DNA from: an uncultured Desulfovibrio sp.
GTDB lineage: Bacteria; Desulfobacterota; Desulfovibrionia; Desulfovibrionales; Desulfovibrionaceae
Length of the DNA: 64,000 nt
Assembly: GCA_937926875.1 (NCBI GenBank)
Contig: CALBAX010000134.1
Location: 186,001 to 250,000, forward strand
Direction: 5' to 3'
Part shown: piece after piece, positions 56,410 to 64,000 of the stretch
Numbering within the stretch: position 1 is the stretch's first letter
Layout: every line of letters starts with the position of its first letter
Made by a program: the position numbers and the translations under genes
The notes under the pieces: generated by a model
What the model was told of the DNA's origin: nothing
What the model saw: the letters and a program-made list of their open reading frames with translations, nothing else
The model's database searches: none

Positions 56410-56570
56410 GCGTTTTTTGAAGGGGTGGGGGAGTTTGAGGGGGCGGGGGAACTTTTTTCCGCCAGGAGCGACCGCATGGCGGCCCGCAGGGCCGTGCCCG
56501 TTACGACGAAGGAAGTTACGGGCATCGACAGCAATGCAAAGTTCCCCCGCCCCCTCAAAAAACTTTTCTC
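56410..56570. repeat. G-rich intergenic inverted repeat with 82-bp insert, copy F
   Basis: 20-bp perfect arms (56436-56455 and 56538-56557) of TGAGGGGGCGGGGGAACTTT type are flanked by TTTTTTGAAGGGG and AAAAAACTTTT. The arms are separated by an 82-bp segment that contains its own small hairpins (CCGCATGGCGG; CCCGTTAC...GTTACGGG). It looks like a larger member of the same family. Confidence 0.75.
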
Positions 56571-56574
56571 TCCC

Positions 56575-58810
<2,236 letters not shown>

Positions 58811-58823
58811 CCTTTGCAAGTGC

Positions 58824-58864
58824 AGGACGGCCCGTCGCCTTTTCCCGGCACGGCCGTCCTTTTG
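58824..58864 (+). terminator. Hairpin with U tract between mreB and mreC
   Basis: GGACGGCC pairs with GGCCGTCC and is followed by TTTTG. It may reduce transcription into the rest of the operon, giving more MreB than MreC. Confidence 0.6.
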
Positions 58865-58891
58865 TTTCCTGCTGCTCTCACGGGTGCCACG

Positions 58892-59782
58892 GTGACATTC
58901 CGACGCTTTCTCCTCATGGCGGGCGGCCTTCTGGTGCTGTTTCTGGGCATGTATTCCTGGAACCAGCGCACGCACGCGCTCGACGACATCGCCGCCAACG
59001 TCGGTCTGGAGATGAGCGGCACGGTGCTGGGCACCTTCGATTCCGTCAAGGGCAGCGTCATGGACGCCTGGCGGCGCTATGTGGACCTGGTGGGCGTGCG
59101 CGAAGAGAACGAGCGCCTGCGCGCCCAGGTGGCCGAACTGCAGGCCCGCATCGTCTCCCACGGCGAGGATCTGGCGGAACTGGCCCGGCTGCGCGAGCTG
59201 GTGCAACTGCCCGTGGACAGCGCCTGGAAGCCCGTGGGGGCCCGCATCCTGGCCGGGCGCATGGGCCCCAACGCCATCCAGGACAGCATCACCATCAACC
59301 GGGGCTACACCTCGGGCGCCCGCCCCGGCACCCCCATCGTCACCAACATGGGCCTTGTGGGCCGCGTGCTGCGGGCCAGCCCCCATGCCGCCACGGTCCT
59401 GCTCATCACCGACCCGGGCAGCCGCATCGCCGTGTTCGCCCAGCAGAGCCGCTCGGCCGGCATCCTGAGCGGGCAGGGCCTGGAACAGCCGCTGGAAGTG
59501 GGCTTCGTGGAACGCGACGCCCCGGTGACCGCCGGGGAGATCCTCATCACTTCCGGTCTGGACGGCAAATACCCCAAGGGCATCCCCGTGGCCACGGTGG
59601 ACAGCGTGGCCCCTTCGGACTCCACCCAGTTCCTGGCCGTCACGGCCCGGCCCCTGGTGGACGTGCGCCGTCTGGAAGAAGTGCTGCTGCTGGAGCCCAG
59701 CGGCATCAACCGGCCCCTGCGCCCCAGCGAGCCCGCCCCGGACTTCGTGGGCCCGCCCCGGCCCCCAAAAAGGGAGCGCTAG
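58892..59782 (+). CDS. mreC: Rod-shape-determining protein MreC
   Basis: 296 aa with GTG start. A short cytoplasmic FRRF is followed by one membrane helix (LLMAGGLLVLFLGMYSW), a coiled coil (REENERLRAQVAELQARI) and the periplasmic beta domain (NRGYTSGARPGTPIVTNMGLVGRV). It links MreB to PBP2/RodA. I chose the GTG because an ATG at 58814 would put the terminator-like hairpin inside the coding region and add 26 residues unlike MreC. The C-terminal tail is Pro-rich. Confidence 0.9.
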   Translation: MTFRRFLLMAGGLLVLFLGMYSWNQRTHALDDIAANVGLEMSGTVLGTFDSVKGSVMDAWRRYVDLVGVREENERLRAQVAELQARIVSHGEDLAELARLRELVQLPVDSAWKPVGARILAGRMGPNAIQDSITINRGYTSGARPGTPIVTNMGLVGRVLRASPHAATVLLITDPGSRIAVFAQQSRSAGILSGQGLEQPLEVGFVERDAPVTAGEILITSGLDGKYPKGIPVATVDSVAPSDSTQFLAVTARPLVDVRRLEEVLLLEPSGINRPLRPSEPAPDFVGPPRPPKRER

Positions 59783-59785
59783 CCC

Positions 59786-60256
59786 ATGCAGGCCGTGCGC
59801 AACATCTTCTGGTGGCTGTGCTTCGTGGCCCTGGGCATCTGCGTGCAAAGCCTCGTCCCCTGCCTCGATGCCCTGGTGGTGGGGCTGGTCATCCTGTTGC
59901 AGGAAAGGGACTACAGGAACCTTTGCTGGCTGCTGCCGCTCTTCGTCCTGTTGCAGGAAGGCATCGGCACGAGCCCCTTCGGGGCCACCATCGTCTGGTA
60001 CGCGCTGGTCTGCCTGATCTACCGCCTGCTGCGCTGGCTTCTGGGCCTGGGGAACTTTTTCCTCGTGCTGCTGCTCGCCATCTGCCTGGGCGGCGCCTGC
60101 TTCGGCCTGGGCTGGCTGTTCTCCCCGCTCTATGCCGTGCGTTTCGATCCGCAGGAATTTCTGGACAGGAGCCTGATTCAGGCCCTTTACCTGCCCGTGG
60201 CCTGGTTGCTTTTGACGGCCACGCGGCCCCTGGCATGCTCGCATGACGAAGAATAG
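59786..60256 (+). CDS. mreD: MreD-like rod-shape membrane protein
   Basis: 156 aa, five predicted membrane segments. It lies 3 bp after mreC and overlaps mrdA by 14 bp. Sequence conservation in MreD is low; position and topology support the call. Works in the elongasome with MreC, PBP2 and RodA. Confidence 0.82.
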   Translation: MQAVRNIFWWLCFVALGICVQSLVPCLDALVVGLVILLQERDYRNLCWLLPLFVLLQEGIGTSPFGATIVWYALVCLIYRLLRWLLGLGNFFLVLLLAICLGGACFGLGWLFSPLYAVRFDPQEFLDRSLIQALYLPVAWLLLTATRPLACSHDEE

Positions 60257-62252
60257 GCGCATCCTCCCCTCTCCCGCTCCGGAACCGGCCGCTCCCCTGA
60301 CGGAGACGCCCCGCCGCAAGCGCAAGAACTGGCGTTCCTGGCTGACCATACAGGTGGAAAGCGAACGCTACCAGCCGCCGCGCAGCGGCATCCTGCTCCT
60401 GCAGGTGCTGGTGGGCATCTTCTTTTTCGTCTTCGTCACCCGCTTCTGGTACCTCCAGCTCCATCTGGGGCCGGAGATGACCACGCAGGCCCAGAAGAAC
60501 CGCCTGCGCACGGAACGCATCTTCGCCCCGCGCGGCCGCATCTTCGACGATCACGGCAATATCCTGGCCGACAACCGCACGGCTTACGGCCTGGCCATCA
60601 TCCGCGAGGACTGCCCGGACATCCCCGCCACCCTGGCCCAGATCAGCCAGTGGACGGACACGCCCCTGGAGCAGCTCCAGAACCGCTACCACCAGGACCG
60701 CTTCAAGACCAAGCCCTTCGAGGCCCTGCCGCTGGTCTCCGGCCTGGACTTCGGCCAGGTGGCCCGCATCGAAGCCGAGCTCGTCAACTGGCCCGGCCTC
60801 GAGATCATGGTCCGCACCAACCGCTACTATCCCGAAAAAGACCTCTTCGCCCACGTGCTGGGCTATGTGGCCGAAGCCAACAGCGCCGAGATGGAGAAGG
60901 ACCCCGATCTTGCCATGGGCGACCTGGTGGGCAAGGCCGGTCTGGAACTGGAGCTGGAAAAGCGCCTGCGCGGCCACAAGGGCCTGTACCAGATGGAAGT
61001 GGACGCCCACGGGCGCATGCTGGCCAAGAGCCTGAGCGAGGCCCCCAGCGCCGGGCAGGAACTGGCCCTTTCGCTGGATCGCGACTTGCAACAGGCCGCC
61101 TGGGACGCCCTTGCCGGCGAGGCGGGCTGCGTGGTGGTCATGGAACCGGACACCGGCAAGCTGCGCGCGCTGGTGACTTCCCCGGCCTATGACAACAACC
61201 TGTTCGCCGCGGGCATCTCCCGCCGTGACTGGGAGGCCCTGCGCACCAGCAAGCGCTATCCCCTGCAGAACCGCGTCATCCAGAGCGTCTACCCGCCGGG
61301 GTCGGTCTGGAAGCTGCTCATGGCCGTGTGCCTCCTCGAGAACGGCGTGGATCCCCGCGAGACCGTCTTCTGCGGCGGCCAGACCAAGCTGGGCAACCAG
61401 ATCTTCCGCTGCTGGCGGCGCGGCGGCCACGGCAGCCAGACGCTGGAGCAGTCGCTCATCAACTCCTGCGACGTGTATTACTACATCATGGCCGAGCGCC
61501 TGGGCATCGACAAGATCTCGGCTTTTGCCAAGCAATGCGGTTTCGGCCGCCCCACCGGCGTCGATCTGCCCCACGAACGTTCGGGCCTCGTGCCCTCGCG
61601 CGACTGGAAGCAGCGCTACCGCAAGCAGGTCTGGGTGCGCGGCGATACCTTCAACACCTCCATCGGTCAGGGCTTCACCCTGGTCACGCCCATCCAGATG
61701 GCCGTCTATGTGTCGGCCATGCTCAATGGCGGCGACCTGCTCAAGCCCCAGCTGCTGGAAGACGCCCCCCGCGAGGTGCGCGGCCGCATCCCCGCCGAGC
61801 TGGGCCACCTGCGCTTCGTGGTCCAGGCCATGCGCCGCACGGCCGGGGGCGGTACGGCCAAGGTGGTGGGCCGCCACGATGCCGACATGGGCGGCAAGAC
61901 CGGCACGGCCCAGGTGACCAAGCTCAAGATGACCGCCAACGACCGCCGCCTGCGTACCGCGGAGCTGGCCTACCTGCACCGCGACCATGCCTGGATCGCC
62001 ACCTGGGGCAGCAAGAACGGCAAGACCTATGTGGTCATCGTCATGGTGGAACACGGCGGCGGCGGTTCCAGCGTGGCCGGGCCCGTGGCCAAGAAAGTCT
62101 ATGAATACCTTTTCGGGCCGGACACCGCCGCGCCCGGCTACAGGGCACCGGAAGCGCCCCAGCCCGCCGGACGGATGCTGGGCACCGTCTCGGCCCCCCT
62201 GCCGGGCATGACCAACGACAGCAACGATCCCCCCAAGCGCCGTCGCCGCTGA
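60243..62252 (+). CDS. mrdA: Penicillin-binding protein 2 (elongation transpeptidase)
   Basis: 669 aa. An N-terminal cytoplasmic tail and one membrane helix (near residues 50-70) precede the dimerisation/pedestal domain, with RIFAPRGRIFDDHGNILADNR. The transpeptidase domain has SxxK in PPGSVWKLL, SxN-type SCD and KTGT in GGKTGTAQV. It cross-links peptidoglycan during lateral growth. It overlaps mreD and is followed by rodA 18 bp later. The C-terminal tail is Pro-rich with a basic end. Confidence 0.95.
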   Translation: MTKNRRILPSPAPEPAAPLTETPRRKRKNWRSWLTIQVESERYQPPRSGILLLQVLVGIFFFVFVTRFWYLQLHLGPEMTTQAQKNRLRTERIFAPRGRIFDDHGNILADNRTAYGLAIIREDCPDIPATLAQISQWTDTPLEQLQNRYHQDRFKTKPFEALPLVSGLDFGQVARIEAELVNWPGLEIMVRTNRYYPEKDLFAHVLGYVAEANSAEMEKDPDLAMGDLVGKAGLELELEKRLRGHKGLYQMEVDAHGRMLAKSLSEAPSAGQELALSLDRDLQQAAWDALAGEAGCVVVMEPDTGKLRALVTSPAYDNNLFAAGISRRDWEALRTSKRYPLQNRVIQSVYPPGSVWKLLMAVCLLENGVDPRETVFCGGQTKLGNQIFRCWRRGGHGSQTLEQSLINSCDVYYYIMAERLGIDKISAFAKQCGFGRPTGVDLPHERSGLVPSRDWKQRYRKQVWVRGDTFNTSIGQGFTLVTPIQMAVYVSAMLNGGDLLKPQLLEDAPREVRGRIPAELGHLRFVVQAMRRTAGGGTAKVVGRHDADMGGKTGTAQVTKLKMTANDRRLRTAELAYLHRDHAWIATWGSKNGKTYVVIVMVEHGGGGSSVAGPVAKKVYEYLFGPDTAAPGYRAPEAPQPAGRMLGTVSAPLPGMTNDSNDPPKRRRR

Positions 62253-62270
62253 CGACAACAGGAACGCCCC

Positions 62271-63377
62271 ATGGACAAGCGCCTTCTCGGCTATATCAAC
62301 TGGGCACTGCTGGCCTGCATGCTGCTGCTCTACTTCACGGGCGTGGCCAACCTCTATTCCGCCAGCGGCACCCGCATGGAGACCGGCTTTGCCTTCGAGA
62401 GCTTCTACCAGCGCCAGCTGGTCTGGGGCCTGTGCGGCCTGGGCTGCATGCTGCTGGCCACGCTGTTCGACTACCGGCAGCTGCGCAACCTGGCCTGGCC
62501 CGCTTATCTGGTCTTCCTGGTGCTGCTGATGCTGGTGCCCTTCGTGGGCTCCACCTTTTACGGCGCCAAGCGCTGGATATCGTTCGGTCTGTTCACCATC
62601 CAGCCTTCGGAACCCATCAAGATCGCCGTGCTCATCCTGGTGGCGCGCCTGCTGGCCCGCGACAGCCAGCCCCTGGGCTGGAAGAGCTTCTTTTCCGTGC
62701 TGGCCGTGGGCCTGGTGCCCGTGGTCTTCATCCTCAAGCAGCCCGACCTCGGCACGGCCATGATGGTGCTGCTCATCATGGGCGGCATGATCCTGTTCCA
62801 CGGCCTGCGCCGCTATGTGCTGGGCACCTGCCTGCTGGCCGTGCCCGGCGTGGCCGCCCTCATGTGGTGCGTGCTCATGCACGATTACCAGAAGCAGCGC
62901 GTGCTCACCTTCCTCAACCCCGGCGACGACCCCCTGGGCGCGGGCTACCACATCCTGCAATCGCGCATCGCCATCGGCTCCGGCGAACTGTGGGGCAAGG
63001 GCTACATGGAAGGCATGATGAACAAGCTCAACTTCCTGCCCGAGCGCCACTCGGACTTCGCCCTGGCCGTGTTCGGCGAGGAATGGGGCTTTGTGGGCTG
63101 CGTGGTCCTGGTGACGCTGTTCTGCCTGTTCCTGCTGTCCATCTTCTCCACGGTGGTCCAGGCCAAGGACCGTTTCGGCAGCATGCTGGCCGTGGGGGTC
63201 TTCTTTTACTTTTTCTGGCAGATATGTATCAATATGGGCATGGTCATCGGGCTCATGCCCGTGGTGGGCATCCCCCTGCCCTTCATCAGCTATGGCGGCA
63301 GTGCCACAGTGGTGAACTTCACATTGCTGGGCATCGTGCTTAATGTTTCCATGCGGCGCTTCATGTTCAAGAGCTGA
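62271..63377 (+). CDS. rodA: Rod-shape SEDS glycosyltransferase RodA
   Basis: 368 aa, about ten membrane segments. SEDS signature pieces: ANLYSASGTR near the start, GAKRWISFGLFTIQPSEPIKI, LKQPDLGTAMM, and PVVGIPLPFISYGGSA near the end. It polymerises glycan strands together with PBP2. RBS AGGAA lies upstream of the ATG. Last gene of the mre operon. Confidence 0.96.
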   Translation: MDKRLLGYINWALLACMLLLYFTGVANLYSASGTRMETGFAFESFYQRQLVWGLCGLGCMLLATLFDYRQLRNLAWPAYLVFLVLLMLVPFVGSTFYGAKRWISFGLFTIQPSEPIKIAVLILVARLLARDSQPLGWKSFFSVLAVGLVPVVFILKQPDLGTAMMVLLIMGGMILFHGLRRYVLGTCLLAVPGVAALMWCVLMHDYQKQRVLTFLNPGDDPLGAGYHILQSRIAIGSGELWGKGYMEGMMNKLNFLPERHSDFALAVFGEEWGFVGCVVLVTLFCLFLLSIFSTVVQAKDRFGSMLAVGVFFYFFWQICINMGMVIGLMPVVGIPLPFISYGGSATVVNFTLLGIVLNVSMRRFMFKS

Positions 63378-63624
63378 GCCTGAGACATGCCTGCGCGGCC
63401 TGCCGGACAGGAGACCTCCCACCTCCTTTCCCGGGCACGGCCGGGGCCCCGCCGCATGACCCATCCGGATATCCCGTTGCCGGACGGCCGGCCGACGACT
63501 ATCCCATCTCCGCCGCCCTGCGCGCGTCCGTCATCCCCGGTCACGCGCCTGCGCCCGGGGCGGCCAACGGCAATCACCGACGCCCTGCCGGGGAAGGCGT
63601 CACCCCATCCCAAGGAGGTCTTCC
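63378..63624. other. Intergenic region after rodA
   Basis: 247 bp, GC-rich, no gene supported. No strong terminator was recognised, so read-through into the GAF gene is possible. Confidence 0.4.
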
Positions 63625-64000
63625 ATGCCCCAGGATTATTTCCGCGCCCTGCGTGATGTGGCCCTGGCCATCAATGCCAGCCTTGATCCCAAGGACGTGC
63701 TGCACAAGATCAGCGAGCACACGGCACAGACCATGAACTGCAAGGCCTGCACCATCCGCCTGCTGGACAGCACCGGGCACTTCCTGCTGCCCAGCGCCGC
63801 CTACGGCCTCTCCGCCACCTACATGCGCAAAGGGCCCGTGGAAGTGAAACGCAGCGGCCTGGACAGCGAAGTGCTGTCCGGCAAGGCCATCCACCTGAAG
63901 GACGCCACCTCTGACGGCCGTTTCCAGTACCCCGAATCCGCCAAGGCCGAAGGCCTGGTCTCCGTGCTTTCCGCTCCCCTGAGCGTGGGCGGCAAGGTCA
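63625..64000 (+). CDS. GAF-domain protein, cut by the right edge
   Basis: The first 125 residues are visible. From about residue 12 the sequence follows the GAF pattern: LDPKDVLHKISEHTAQTMNCKACTIRLLD (given in part), LPSAAYGLS and SVLSAPLSVGG. GAF domains sense small ligands or redox state and are often joined to kinases, c-di-GMP or AAA+ domains, which would lie beyond the window. AAGGAGG lies 5-6 nt before the ATG. Confidence 0.75.
   Translation, partial: MPQDYFRALRDVALAINASLDPKDVLHKISEHTAQTMNCKACTIRLLDSTGHFLLPSAAYGLSATYMRKGPVEVKRSGLDSEVLSGKAIHLKDATSDGRFQYPESAKAEGLVSVLSAPLSVGGKV

Noticed and set aside
59889..63464. 1,191-aa open frame opposite mreD-mrdA-rodA
   Set aside because: Shadow of well-supported genes, rich in His, Gly, Gln and Ala as expected from reversed GC-rich codons.

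Overview
The window looks like a chromosomal segment of a GC-rich, gut-type Desulfovibrio or close relative (Desulfovibrionaceae). The pointers are a glycyl radical enzyme (GRE) locus under sigma-54 control, a UGA-containing (selenocysteine) HesB-like gene, TauE/SafE-type permeases, GlnRS with tRNA genes, and a family of G-rich intergenic inverted repeats of a kind I associate with this group. The genus is an inference from gene content and composition; no rRNA is present.

Layout. 1-3.5 kb: an AT-rich, defence-like pair (SNF2 helicase overlapping a GHKL/sacsin-type ATPase that runs off the left edge). 3.7-14.6 kb: housekeeping and transport, namely comM, lepB, two paralogous NSS sodium symporters, an AzgA-type purine permease with a terminator in its leader, a dihydropyrimidinase homologue that has lost its metal ligands, a 48-aa lipoprotein coupled to cysE, and a divergent SerA-like dehydrogenase. 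15.1-18.2 kb: a repeat-rich autotransporter. 18.8-22.8 kb: a three-gene operon of a GNAT-TraB/GumN fusion, a second GNAT-like protein and a radical-SAM/SPASM protein. 22.9-23.9 kb: an AbiC-like gene with an apparent frameshift.

24.3-34.1 kb is the most interesting block. A GRE, its activase, a UGA-containing HesB/IscA-like gene and its Cys paralogue form one minus-strand operon with a good sigma-54 promoter and a strong terminator. A divergent PAS/AAA+ enhancer-binding regulator lies beside it, an APC permease has its own near-perfect sigma-54 promoter, and two TauE/SafE paralogues flank the set. The simplest reading is an inducible anaerobic pathway: the APC protein imports an amino-acid-like compound, the GRE cleaves or rearranges it, and the TauE proteins move an anionic, perhaps sulfur-containing product. 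The substrate cannot be read from the sequence.

34.6-38.1 kb: a DMT exporter, tRNA-Lys, glnS and tRNA-Ser. 38.0-44.2 kb: a 6.2-kb integrative element in the 3' end of tRNA-Ser, bounded by 62-bp direct repeats, with integrase, excisionase-like protein, HUH replication initiator, three cargo genes of unclear function and a probable small RNA. Just outside it lies a decayed Fic gene. 45.6-57.5 kb: a YczE-like membrane protein, cfa, an exported protein, folD, a periplasmic-sensor GGDEF/EAL protein, eno, coaX, an AT-rich UDG-like gene and a YhcC-type radical SAM protein. 57.8-63.4 kb: the rod-shape operon mreB-mreC-mreD-mrdA-rodA, followed by the start of a GAF-domain gene cut by the right edge.
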